Of a stretch of DNA of 64,000 nucleotides, positions 23,111 through 34,160 are shown one piece after another. Position 1 is the first letter of the stretch, and each line of letters opens with the position of its first letter. The DNA is from Piliocolobus tephrosceles (Eukaryota > Chordata > Mammalia > Primates > Cercopithecidae): assembly GCF_002776525.5 (NCBI RefSeq), contig NC_045441.1:90481298-90545297 (forward strand), in the 5' to 3' direction. The translations under genes were made by a program, and so were the position numbers. A model generated the notes under the pieces. The model ran no database searches and was not told the origin of the DNA. It saw nothing but the letters and a program-made list of their open reading frames with translations.

Positions 23111-24237
23111 TTTTGAGGGAAAGGAAAGTGGAAGATAAACCAATTATATAATTTTTAAGAAATTGACCTTTGGTTTTAAATGTGGGGACATCAACAGTGG
23201 ACTTTATAGTCCTTAGTGCCTTTCTACTGAGAAATTTCTTTAAGCACCTATTTTTTATTAGTTTTTAGACCAAAGAAGCCAAACACCATTTTATATCTGA
23301 CAGTGCTTCCTGTATGATTTTTATACCAGATAAATTTTACCTTTATATTAGTGTGCTATTAACATTAAACTTAGTTTTAATAAAACTTTGTAGACACATT
23401 TCAATTTTTAATGTCAGACCATAAGGTAAGATTTTTCTAGACTCTTTGTAACCTTCTATAATTTTTGTTAAAGGGCAGGTTAGTGCTTTAAGAAAAACCC
23501 ATTGTGTTTTTATTTTAATGTTCAGTTCACAGAAAAACTGGATGATACCCCTTTAACTTTGGCCAATATGTTTACACACAGAATTTCCTTTACAATTAAT
23601 GTTTTAAAACTTGCTTAAACCTTCAAAACAATTTTTTAACCTTTTAATGTAGGTAAAATTCCATATTCTTATGCCTCCTTATAATCCTTTTACCAGAGGT
23701 ATATTTTACTTTCCTTTTACACCTTGCACATAAACTTTTTTTTCAATAGTTTTATATTCAGGAGGCCTAGTTGCTTTTAAATTATATAACATTTCTTGCT
23801 TAAATTCTTATTTTATAGCATTTTTTTTTCTCTTTCACGACTTTCGCAGACAATTCTTTGACCTGCCTCAACTTTCAGACTTATTACAGACATTTCTTTC
23901 TTTAAACAACCAGTTAATTTATTTCAGGACAAGAATTTACCATATAACATTCTTTATATATAAATTCTGCCCCCCACCTTTTTTCCCAAAGATAACCATT
24001 CTTTTCCAAAGCAAACTTCCTTTATGTCTGTGGACTAGACTGTCTAAGGCCACAAGATTAGAAGTTACTATAATACGTGTTACACTGTTAACTTTTAGCA
24101 AACTTTACTTTTGTTGAAAACCTTGTAAGTTTGGGATTTCAATTATCCTTTGCTATTTGTAAGACCTTGTTTAGTCCAAATTAACATAGAATTGGTATAG
24201 ATTTTTTTTCCTTCAGTTACCTGGGAGGAAATATCTA
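23111..24237 (-). other. AT-rich non-coding block inside the provirus
   Basis: About 1.1 kb without meaningful frames between the RNase H and integrase pieces, where the rest of RNase H and the integrase core would be expected. I do not recognise it. It may be a family-specific non-coding segment or an acquired sequence. Confidence 0.4.
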
Positions 24238-24498
24238 TCATTCTGTCCTAAAGGGAGTTCCTCCTAGGTCTGGTCGGACCTTTGTATGGTAATTAAGATT
24301 TAGATCCCCTGTTAGGAAACGTGCTGGGTTAAGGGAATTTTCAGTGGTTAATGTTAAATCATCTTTTTTTTTTTTTTTTCTTAGGATACTTTTGAACTGG
24401 TAAGGTGTACTCACAATGAGGTTTCCTATAAAAGTTATTTTTCTACTTTCTTCTGTTAGCAAAGCAGTTGCTGATACAGATTGAATGCATTTGGGCAA
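24238..24498 (-). pseudogene. pol: pol fragment: RT connection/RNase H (first copy)
   Basis: 86-residue frame with a VSATALLTEESRKITF block and a DDLTLTTENSLNPARFLTGD block, typical of the gammaretroviral RT connection domain. A run of lysines marks a deletion in the middle. Protease and the catalytic part of RT are absent upstream. It covers the same Pol region as 21130-21690 but differs in sequence. Confidence 0.8.
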
Positions 24499-24841
24499 TC
24501 TGCAGATTACTAGGTTAAGGATTTTTGATAGGAAGCCTACCGGTTGTCAGTGGCCTCAGTGATTTCAGGCTATGCCCTTGCTTATACTTACAACAAAGTG
24601 GTACTGGAGTGTTGTAGGGTCACGGAGAAGACCTTCAATGATTAATTGTAGGTTTTTAATTTACCCTGGCTTTAAAGGAATAGGGTATACTGTTTTTTCT
24701 TAACTACTTGTATATCTATCTCTTTCTCTCTGACTTTCTTTCTCTGACTTTCCTTTTGCCTCTGTCTCTTCCTTTCTCTCTCTGCCTCTCTCTTTCTCTC
24801 TCTCTCCTTAACTCCCTCTTCGTCTCTCTGTCTCTTCCTCT
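24499..24841. repeat. CT-rich (GA on minus) low-complexity tract
   Basis: Expanded CT/TCTCTC tract, densest at 24715-24850 and continuing to about 24905 into the gag 3' end. It replaces most of gag, protease and RT. The plus-strand Leu/Ser frame at 24708-25181 is an artefact of it. Confidence 0.8.
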
Positions 24842-25255
24842 CTATCTCTTCCTATCTCTCTTTGCCTCTTTTCCTCCTGTCTGTTTCCTCTTTCTCTCTC
24901 TCTGCTGGTCTTTCCTTGCCTCTACCAGCCACTTATGCTGCTGTTCTCTCAACCACTGTGCGGGGGGTGGGGGTGAGTGGAGTAGGTCTAAAACCAGCTG
25001 TAACCAAGTGTCTATATACGGGAACTTGTCTGGGTGCCCTGGCTTACAGGTTACCTTGTGCCATACCTTTGAAACAAGGGACCTGTCCAGACTTCCTTCT
25101 GATGGCCAACCCACCTCTAATGCTGGCCAGTCTATTTCACACAAAGTTCTAAGTTTTCCTGGTATCATAGTAACACCATAATCTCCCTTAAATCCTTTCT
25201 TGAAAATTTTCAACATAGTTCCTAGTGGGGTGGGTTTACTTTGTGCCTGACCCAT
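24842..25255 (-). pseudogene. gag: gag relic: matrix domain
   Basis: A 137-residue frame starting MGQAQSKPTPLG, a gammaretroviral Gag start with a glycine at position 2 for myristoylation. It is followed by matrix-type sequence with conserved tryptophans and then a basic, purine-tract-encoded tail of Arg/Lys (about residues 110-137). Capsid and nucleocapsid are gone. In an active virus matrix directs Gag to the inner membrane; this fragment has no partner domains. Confidence 0.85.
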
Positions 25256-25781
25256 GCTTCCTCAAGACAAGACGCCATGCTCACACCACATGCACACCAC
25301 AAAACAAAGAACAGGTAAAAAGGGCACAACACACACTTTTAGAGTTTATGCCAAACCAGAATCAAACCAAAATCAGAGTATCAAGAAATCCAAGGCAGGG
25401 TCAAAACCAAAGCCAAAGTATCAAGCAATCCAAGTCAAGTCAAAAACAAAAATCAAAGTGTCGGTACAGGCATGCCATGGGTGATCAGGCCACACTTCCA
25501 CTCAAATGGAATGGGCAACTTCCAAAGACCAGTCATACCAAGTTTCAGATGTCTGGACTCCAAGTGCCAGTTCCTTCCCAGTGTTCAGCCACTGAGTTGA
25601 TCCTCCGCAGGGGCCTGCCATGTGCTGCTCCGGTGGGGCATTCCACTGGGGAAATTACCTACCCAGGAGTGCTCTCAGGATCTGTGTAGCTCAAGCTGGC
25701 CAGAGTCCTCTGCAAGGATGCTCCACAGGGCAGGCCTAAGCCGCCTAAGGGACTGCCTCGACTGTCCATTAACTACCTCGC
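25256..25781 (-). other. Provirus leader with tandem repeats
   Basis: Untranslated leader between primer-binding site and gag. Contains about 2.5 imperfect units of ~40 bp (25363-25461) with the core AAAGTATCAAGCAATCCAAG. Confidence 0.7.
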
Positions 25782-25799
25782 TTCCCAGTCAGGGAACCA
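25782..25799 (-). promoter_or_regulatory. Primer-binding site, tRNA-Glu type
   Basis: Minus strand reads TGGTTCCCTGACTGGGAA, the complement of the 3' end of tRNA-Glu with one mismatch (T for C). It lies 5 bases inside the 5' LTR. This assignment supports a HERV-E-type element. Confidence 0.85.
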
Positions 25800-25804
25800 A
25801 GAAA

Positions 25805-26274
25805 TGTAGCAGGATAAGCCACAGACAAAACTCCTCAGACACTGAGTTAAACAAGGAAGGGCTTTATTTGGCCAGGAGCTTCGGCACGACTCATGTCTCC
25901 AAAAACTGAGCTCCTCGAGTGAGCAATTCCTGTCCCTTTTAAGGGCTTACAACTCTAAGGGGGTCCGTGTGAGAGGGTGGTGATCAAATAATTGATCACA
26001 GCAAGTAATTGATCAGTTGACTGGGGGCTGCATGCACCAGTAATCAGAATGGAACAGAACAGGACAGGGATTTTCACAACACTTTTCCAAACAACATCTG
26101 GAAACCATAGATAACATAACCAGTTAGGTCAGGTGTCGATCTTTAACCAGGCTCAGGGCATGGCACCGGGCTATCTGCCTGTGGATTTCATTTCTGCCTT
26201 TTAGTTTTTACTTCTTCTTTCTTTGGAGGCAGAAATTGGGCATAAGACAATATAAGGGGTGGTCTCCTCCCTTA
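25805..26274 (-). repeat. Provirus 5' LTR
   Basis: 470 bp; minus-strand AATAAA reads TTTATT at 25863-25868. Inner end is the usual CA (TG at 25805 on the plus strand). The outer end on the minus strand is TAAGG rather than TGNNN, and the 3' LTR shares this. Confidence 0.92.
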
Positions 26275-27035
26275 ACCTTAAAGGACAACCTATCAGATTA
26301 ATGGCAGATTTCTCAGCAGAAACCCTATAATCATGCAGGAATTGGGGTCTTCAAACTCCTGAAACAAAATAATTACCAGCCAAAAATTTTGTGTCCAGTG
26401 AAACAGATTCATAAATGGAGAGGTAAAATCATTTTTGGACAAACAATTGCTGAGAGAATTCGCCACTACCAAGCTAGCACTGCAGGAAATGCTAAAAGGA
26501 GTACTAAATCTTGAAACAAAACTTTAAAATACATCAAAATAGAACCTCCCTAAAGCATGTTTTACAGGGCTTGTAAAACAATAAAACAATGAAAAAAAAA
26601 GTTATTCATGCAATAACTAGCATGATGCATAGAATACTACCTCATATCTTAATACTAATATTGAGTGTAAATGGCCTAAATTCTCCACTTAAAAGAATGG
26701 CAGAATGAATAAAAATTCACCAACAAGTATTTGCTGTCTTTAAGAGATTCACCTAATACATAAGGACTCACATAAGGTGAAGGGGTGGAAAAAGATACTC
26801 CATGCCAATGGCAAACAGAAGTGAGCAAGAGTATCTATACTTATATCAGATAAAACGGACTTTAAAGCAATAACAATTTTAAAAAGACAAATAGGGACAT
26901 TATATAATGATGAAAATATTAGTCCAACAGGAAAATACCACTCTTAAATATATATGCACTTAACACTGGAGCTCCCAAATTTATAAAACAATTACTACTA
27001 GACCTAAAAATGAGCTACATGGAAACACGATAATA

Positions 27036-27533
27036 GTGGAGGTATTCAATACTCCACTGAGAGCACTAGACAGGTCATCAGGACAGAAAGTCAATAAAGA
27101 AACAATTGACTTAAACTATACCCTGGAACAAATTGACTTAACAGATACAGAATATTCTACCCAACCAACTGCAGAAAATACATTCTTTTCATCAGCACAT
27201 AAAATATTCTCAGAGATAAACTGCGTGATAGGCTACAAAACAAGTCTCAATAAATTTAAGAAAATCAAAGTTATATCAAGTACTCTCATAGACCACAACA
27301 GAATAAAATTGGAAATTAACTCCAAAAGGAACCTTCTAAACTATACAAATACATGGACATTAAATAAGCTGCTCCTATATAATCTTTGGATCAGTAATGA
27401 AATCAAGATGGAAATTGAAAAATTATTTGTACTGAAAAATAATAGTTACACAACCTATCAAAATCTCTGGGATACAGCAAAAGCAGTGCTAAGAGGAAAG
27501 TTCATAGCATTAAATGCCTACATCAAAAAGTGA
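27036..27533 (+). pseudogene. L1 ORF2 endonuclease fragment
   Basis: Longest open stretch in the window, 165 residues. It corresponds to the C-terminal half of the L1 endonuclease and the linker to RT. The segment equivalent to the catalytic Asp205 region reads INCVIG, with Asn in place of Asp. The SDH motif reads IDH, keeping Asp229 and His230. The loss of Asp205 and frameshifts on both sides show it is dead. Confidence 0.85.
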
Positions 27534-28368
27534 AAAAGCATAAGTAGACAATCAAAGCTCATACCTTAAGGAACTACAGAAACAAGAACAAATCAAACCC
27601 CAACCCAGCAGAAGAAAAGAAATTATAAAAACCAGAGCAGAACTAAATGACATTGTAACAAAGAGATACAAAAGATAAATCAAACAAAAATCTGTTGTTT
27701 TGAAAAGAAAAATTTACTATTAGTGAGATTAACCAAGAAAAGAAGAGAGAAGATCCAAATAAGATTCAGTTCGAAATGAAACAGGAGGTATTACAACTGA
27801 TAACACAGAATACAAAGGATTATTCAAGGCTACTATGAACACCTTTATGAGCAAGTATAAACTAGAAAACCTAGAGATGGATGAATTCCTGGAAATATAC
27901 AACCCTTCCTGAAAACAGGAAGATACAGAATCTCTGAACAGACCAACAACAGTGAGATTGAAATAATAATAATAAAAGAAAGCCAACAAAAAAAAGTTCA
28001 GGACCAGATGGATTCACAGCTGAATTCTATCAGACATTCAAAGAGGTGTTGGTACCAATCCTATTGACACTATTTCAAGCAATAGAGAAATAGGAAATCC
28101 TCCCTAAATGATCCTATGAAGCCAGTATCCCCTTAATACCAAAACCCAGGAAGAACATAACAAAAAAGAAAACTATAAACCAATATCCCTGATGAATATA
28201 GATGCATAAATTCTCAACAAAATACTAGCAAACTGAATCCAACAGCATATTAAAAATATAATTCACCATGATCAAGAGGGTCTCACCCCAGGGATGCAGG
28301 GATGGTTTAACATATATAAGTCAATAAATGTAATACACAACATAAACAGAATTTAAAACAAAAATCAC

Positions 28369-28650
28369 ATGATCATTTCAATGGACACAGAAAAAGCATT
28401 TGACAAAACCCATCATCCCTTTATGATTAAAACCCTCAGCAAAATCAGCATAGAATGGATATACCTTAAGGTAATAAAAGCTATCTACATGAAACCCACA
28501 GCCAACATTATACTGAATGGGGAAACATTGAAAGCATTCCCCCTGAGAACTAGAACAAGACAAGGATGCCCACTTCTACCACTTCTATTCAACATAGTAC
28601 TGGAAATCCCAGCCAGAGAAATTAGATTAGAGAAAGAAATAAATTGGTAA
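28369..28650 (+). pseudogene. L1 ORF2 reverse transcriptase fragment
   Basis: 93 residues spanning RT motif A (MDTEKAFD, catalytic Asp present) and motif B (RTRQGCPLLPLLFN). The FADD motif C follows at about 28672-28683 in another frame, so the catalytic centre is split by a frameshift. Confidence 0.85.
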
Positions 28651-30574
28651 AGAGGTAGTTAAACTGTTGCTGTTTGCTGATGATATGTGTATACTTAGAA
28701 AACCCTAAAGACTCATCCAAAAGGCTCATAGAACTGGTAGATGAATACAGCAATATTTTAGGAAACAAAAATTAATGTACACAAATCAGTAGCTCTGCTA
28801 TACACCAACAGTGACCAAACTGAGAATCAAATCAAGAACTCAACCCCTTTCACAATAGCTGGGGGGAAAAAAAAAAGCAACAACTTAGAGAAATATACTT
28901 AACCAAGGAGGTGGAAAACCTCTACAGGGAAAACTACAAAACCCTGCTGAAGGAAATCATAGACAACACAAACAAATGGAAACACATTCCATTCTCATGG
29001 TGGGTAGAATCAATATTGTGAAAATGTCCATACTGCCCAAAGCAATATAGAGATTCAATGCATTTCTCATTAAAATACCATCATCATTCTTCACAGAACT
29101 AGAAAAACAATCCTAAATGTCATATGAAACCAAAAGAGAGCCCACATAGCCAAAACAATACTAAGCAAAAAGAATAAATCTGGAGGCATCACATTACTTG
29201 ACTTCAAATTATACTACAAGAGTACAGTTAACAAAGCAGCATGGTACTGGTATAAAAATAGGCACATAGACCAATGGAACAGAATAGAGAACCCAGAAAT
29301 AAAGCCAAATACTTACAGTCAGTGGATCTTTGACAAAGCCTACAAAAACAAAGCAGGGAAAATGGTATTGGGAAAACTGGCAAGCCATATGTAGAAGAAT
29401 GAAACTGGATCCTCATGTCTCATCTTATACAAAAACCAACTCAAGATGGATCAATGACTTAAATCTAAGTTATGAAATCATAAACATTCTAGAAGATAAT
29501 ATTGGAAAAACTCTTCTACACATTGGTTTAGGCAAATAATTCATGATTAAGAACCCAAAAGCAAAAATAAATAGATGGAACCTAATTAAAACTAAAAAGC
29601 TTCTGCACAGAAAAAAAAAAAAAAAAAAATCAGCAGAGTAAACAGAGAGCCCACAGAGTGGGACAAAATATTCATAAGCTATACATCTGACAAAGGATTA
29701 ACATCCAGAATCCACAAATCCCTCAAATCAGAAAAAAAAAAAAAAAAAAAAAAATTCCATTAAAAAGTGGGCAAAAGACATGAATAGAAAATTGTCGAAA
29801 AAACGATATACGAACAGCTAATACAGATGAAAAAAATTCTCAACATCACTAATTATCACAGAAATGCAAATTAAAACCACAGTGACATGCCTCCTTACTC
29901 CTGCAAGAATGGCCATAAATAAAAAATAAAGTAGTAATAGATGCTGGTGTGGATGTGGTGAAAAAGGAACACCTTTATACTGCTGGTGGGAATGTAAACT
30001 ATTAAACTCTGTATGGAAAACAGTGTTGAGATTCCTTAAAGAATTAAAACTAGAACTACCATTCAATCCAGCAACCCCACTACTGAGTTTCTACCCAAAG
30101 GAAAAGAAATCATTATATGAAAATGACACATGCAGTTGCATGTTTATAACAGCACAATTTGCAATTGCAAACATATGGAACCAACCTAAAGGTTCATCAA
30201 CCAACAAGTGGATAAAGAAAATGTGGTATATATATATCATGGAATACCACTCAGCCAAAAAATAAAATAAAATACAAAAGCCAAGAAAGTAATGGCCTTT
30301 GCAGCAACTTGAATGGAGCTGCAGGCCATCATTAGAAGTGAAGTAACTCAGGAATGGAAACCCAAATACTGTATGTTTTCACTTGTAAGTGGGAGCTAAA
30401 CTATGAGGATGTAAAGGAATAAGAATAATATAATGGACTTTGGGGACTTGGGGGAAGGTTGGGAGGGGATGAGAAATAAAAGACTACAAATCAGGTACAG
30501 TGTATACTGCTCAGGTGATGAGTGCACCAAAATATCAGAAATCAACACTAAAGAACTTAAAAACTACTCCCAAA

Positions 30575-30742
30575 ACAGTTGAAATTTTTTAGAAAGCCCT
30601 CAACAAACTAGGTATATAAGACACATTTCTTAAATAATAAAAGTTATATAAAACAAGCCCATATCCAACTTTATACTGATTGTGGAAAAGCTGAAAGCAT
30701 TTCCTCTAATACTTGTAACAAGACAAGGATATCCTTTTTTTT
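30575..30742 (+). mobile_element. Outer L1 ORF2, RT motif A-B piece
   Basis: Plus-strand L1 that begins right after the L1PA 3' end, at the RT region following motif A. It stops at ACAAGGATATCC. The same ORF2 continues at 32113 (CACTCATATTCAACATAG), so the segment between is an insertion. Confidence 0.7.
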
Positions 30743-32112
30743 CAAAAAAAAAAATTACACTTTAAGTTCTAGGGTATATGTGCACAATGTGCAGGTTTGT
30801 TACATATGTATACATGTGCCATGTTGGTGTGCTGCACCCATTAACTCATCATTTACATTAGGTATATCTCCTAATGCTATCCCTCCCCCATCCCCATGAC
30901 AGGCCATGGTGTGTGATGTTCCCCTTCTTGTGTCCAAGTGTTCTCATTGTTCAATTCCCACCTATGAGTGAGAACATGTGGTATTTGGTTTTTTGTCCTT
31001 GCAATAGTTTGCTGAGAATGATGGTTTCCAGCTTCATCCTTGTCCCTACAAAGGACATGAACTCATCCTTTTTTATGGCTGCATAGTATTCCATGATGTA
31101 TATGTGCCACATTTTCTTAATCCAGTCCATCACTGATGGACATTTGGGTTAGTTCCAAGTCTTTGCTCTTGTGAATAGTGCCACAATAAACATACATGTG
31201 CATGTGTCTTTATAGCAGCATGATTTATAATACTTTGGGTATATACCCAGTAATGGGATGGCTGGGTCAAATGGTATTTCTAAGTTCTACATCTTTGAGG
31301 AATCGCCACATTGTTTTCCACAATGGTTGAACTCGTTTACAGTCCCACCAACAGTGTAAAGGGTTCCTATTTCTCCACATCCTCTCCAGCACCTGTTGTT
31401 TCCTGACTTTTTAATGATTGCCATTCTAACTGGTGTGAGATGGTATCTCATTGTGGTTTTGATTTGCATTTCTCTGATGGCCAGTGATGATGAACATTTT
31501 CTCACGTGTCTGTTGGCTGCATAAATGTCTTCTTTTGAGAAGTGTCTGTTCATACCCTTCACCCACTTTTTGATGGGGTTGTTTGTTTTGATTTGTAAGT
31601 TTGAGTTCGTTGTAGATTCTCCCATGAAGAGGTCATGTATTGTGTAGTGGTGAAGTCTGTGCTTTTTTGCATAACCATCGAAATTACTTACTGTACATTG
31701 TACCCCTTAAGTAATTTATCATTCCTCACCCCTCTCCCACCCTCCAGTCCTTCCAAGTCTCCAATGTCTGTTACTCTATTCTCTATGTCTATATGTACAC
31801 ATTATATAGTTCCCACTTACAAGTGAGAACATATGGTATTTGACTTTCTGAGTTATTTCAGTTAAGATAATGACCTCCAGTTCTGTCCATGTTGCTGTAA
31901 GACATGATTTCATTCTTCTTTTATTATTTTATTGTCTTTTATGGCTGAGTAGTAGAAGGACCTTGAAGAGGTCCTTCACATCCCTTATAAGTTGGATTCC
32001 TAGGTATTTTATTCTCTTTGAAGCAGTTGTGAATGGGTGTTCACTCATGATTTGGCTGTTAGTCTGTTATTGGTGTATAAGAATGCTTGTAATTCTTGCA
32101 CATTGATTTTGT
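30743..32112 (-). mobile_element. Antisense L1PA, rearranged, inserted in the outer L1
   Basis: Starts with a T-rich tail and the antisense 3' UTR of a young L1PA, continuing through the ORF2 C-terminal region to about 31620. It then jumps by an internal deletion to the ORF2 segment after the RT active site (31964-32112). A separate 329-bp piece (31635-31963) has been inserted at that joint. The antisense frame 31287-31625 is a remnant of the ORF2 C-terminus. Confidence 0.78.
31635..31963 (-). repeat. Inverted copy of the outer L1 3' end, flanked by direct repeats
   Basis: 31635-31954 is the reverse complement of 33781-34110 at about 96% identity by eye. It is flanked by the 10-bp direct repeat TGAAGAGGTC (31625-31634 and 31964-31973). 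It has no poly-A tail, and both ends lie inside L1 sequence. Confidence 0.88.
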
Positions 32113-34160
32113 GCACTCATATTCAACATAGTACTAACCTAGCAAGTGGAATCAGGCAAGGGAAAGAAAAAAATAAGGCATCTAAATTGGAAAAGAGGAC
32201 TTCAAATTATCTCTGTCTGGTCATAATATGATCTTATAGCTAGGAGGCCCTAACGACTGCTCAAACAGACTCTTAGATTTGATAAGTGACTTCACTAAAG
32301 TCTCAGGATACAAAATCAACATTCAAAAATCAGTAGCATTTCTATACCCCAATAACAATCAAGCTAAGAACCAAATTGAGAAGTCAGTCTTATTTTGAAT
32401 AGCTATAAAAAAGAAAATAAAATATATATGAATATATTTAACCGAGGAGGTAAAAAAAAGATCTCTAGAAGGAAACTGCAAAACACTGATAAAAGAAATT
32501 ATATTAACAGATGACACAAATGAAAAAGTATTCCATGTTTATGGATCTGAAGAATCAGTATTGTTAAAATTATACTTTCCAAGGCAATCTACATATTTAA
32601 TACAATTCCTATCAAAATACCAACATCATTTTTCACAAAATTAGTAAAACAATCAAAATACTCATATAGAACCAAAAAAAAAACACCCAATCCTAAGCAA
32701 AAAGAACAAAGCCAGAAGTATCCCTACATTAACTTTGAATTATAGTACAAGGCTATGGTAACTAAAATAGCATAGTACTGGTATAAAAATAGACATATAG
32801 ATCAAAGAAATGGATTGGAGAACCCAGAAATGAAGCCACACACCTACATTCAACTTACGTTTGACAGAGTCCACAGAAACATGCACTGGATAAAGGACAC
32901 CCTAATTCAATAAATGATGCTGGGAAATTTGGATTGCTATATACAAAAGAATGAAACTGGATTCCTGTTTCTCACTATATACAAATATTAACTCAAGATG
33001 AATTAAAGATTTAAATATAAGACCTAAAACTGTAAAAAATTCTATAAGTAAAGAGAGGAAAACCCCTTTGAATATTGGCCTAGGCAAATAATTTATGATG
33101 AAGATCTCAAAAGACAACAATAACAAAAATAGACAATTTAGTTAATTAAACTAAAAGGCTTCTACACAGGAAATAAGATGATTGACAGAGTGAACAGAAA
33201 ACTTTCAGAACGGGAGAAAATATTTGCAAGCTATGTATACAACAAAGGACTAATATACAGAGTCTACAAGGAAGTTAACAAGAACAACAACATAACCCCA
33301 TTAAAAAATTGACAAATGACATGAACACAAATTAAAAAAAAAATTCAAATGTCCAAAAAGCATATGAAAAATGTTCAACATCACTAATCTCAGAGAAATG
33401 CAAATTAAAGCCACATTAAGATACTATCAGTCAGAATGGCTATCATTAAAAATCAAAAAATAACAGACATTGATGAGTACATGGAGAAAAGGGAACGCTG
33501 ACACACTGTTAGTGGGAATGTAAATTAGTATAACCTCTAAGGAAAACAGTATGAAAATTTCTCAAAAAACTAACAGTAGATCTAGCATTTGATTCAGCAA
33601 TCCCACTATTGGGTATATACCCAAAGGAAAACAAGTCATGATATCAAAAAGATAACTGCACCCATATATTTATGGCAGCACTATTCACAACGGCAAAGAT
33701 ATGGAATCAACTTAAGCATCCATCAAAAGATTAATAATGAAAACGAGATACACACACACACACACACACACACCATGGAATACTACTCAGCCAAAAAAAA
33801 AAAAAAAACAATAAAATAATAAGAGAAGAATGAGATCATGTCTTTTACAGCAACATGGATAGAACTGGAGGTCATTATCTTAACTGAAATAACTCAGAAA
33901 GTCAAATACCATATGTTCTCACTTGTAAGTGGGAACTATATAATGTGTACATATAGACATAGAGAATGGAGTAACAGACATTGGAGACTTGGAAGGATTG
34001 GAGGATGGGAGAAGGGTGAGGAATGAGAAATTACTTAAGGGGTGCAATGTACAGTAAGTAATTTCGATGGTTATGCAAAAAAGCACAGACTTCACCACTA
34101 CACAATACATCCATGTAACAAAGCGGCATTTTTACCCCCAGAAAGCTATAAAAGGTGTTT
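32113..34160 (+). mobile_element. Outer L1: RT motif C region to 3' end
   Basis: Continues the plus-strand L1 from 30742 through RT, the C-terminal domain and the 3' UTR, ending near ACCCCCAGAAAGCTATAAAAGG. Contains a CA microsatellite (33750-33772) and an A-run (33793-33808). Frames are broken throughout. Confidence 0.8.

Larger units (their letters stand above)
18454..26274 (-). mobile_element. Class I ERV provirus, mosaic (HERV-E/Harlequin-like)
   Basis: 7.8-kb minus-strand provirus with two LTRs, a primer-binding site matching tRNA-Glu, gag, pol and env relics and a polypurine tract. Flanked by ACCT (18450-18453 and 26275-26278), extendable to TAACCT, and integrated into L1PA ORF1. Reading 5' to 3': LTR, leader, gag matrix, RT/RNase H piece, AT-rich block, integrase tail, env surface, a second RT/RNase H piece, a second env through TM, LTR. 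That order is not a normal retroviral genome. The family name is tentative. No open frame is intact. Confidence 0.85.
15737..30551 (+). mobile_element. Near full-length older L1PA (PA8-PA17-like), interrupted
   Basis: Collinear L1 from 5'UTR (15737-17800) through ORF1 (about 17825-18440 and 26279-26500), inter-ORF (26500-26640), ORF2 (about 26640-30270) and 3' UTR (to about 30551). Without its two inserts, a solitary LTR (15927-16391) and a provirus (18454-26274), it is about 6.5 kb, close to full length. ORF1 and ORF2 carry many stops and frameshifts. The last bases and poly-A tail are degraded. I could not find a target-site duplication. Confidence 0.82.

Noticed and set aside
24708..25181. 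Leu/Ser-rich 157-residue plus-strand frame resembling a membrane protein
   Set aside because: Low-complexity translation of a CT tract antisense to a provirus gag relic.
31635..31826. Same 63-residue peptide encoded at 31635-31826 (+) and 33919-34110 (-), at first looking like a conserved small gene family
   Set aside because: Both are antisense reads of an L1 3' UTR. The similarity is due to the inverted duplication.
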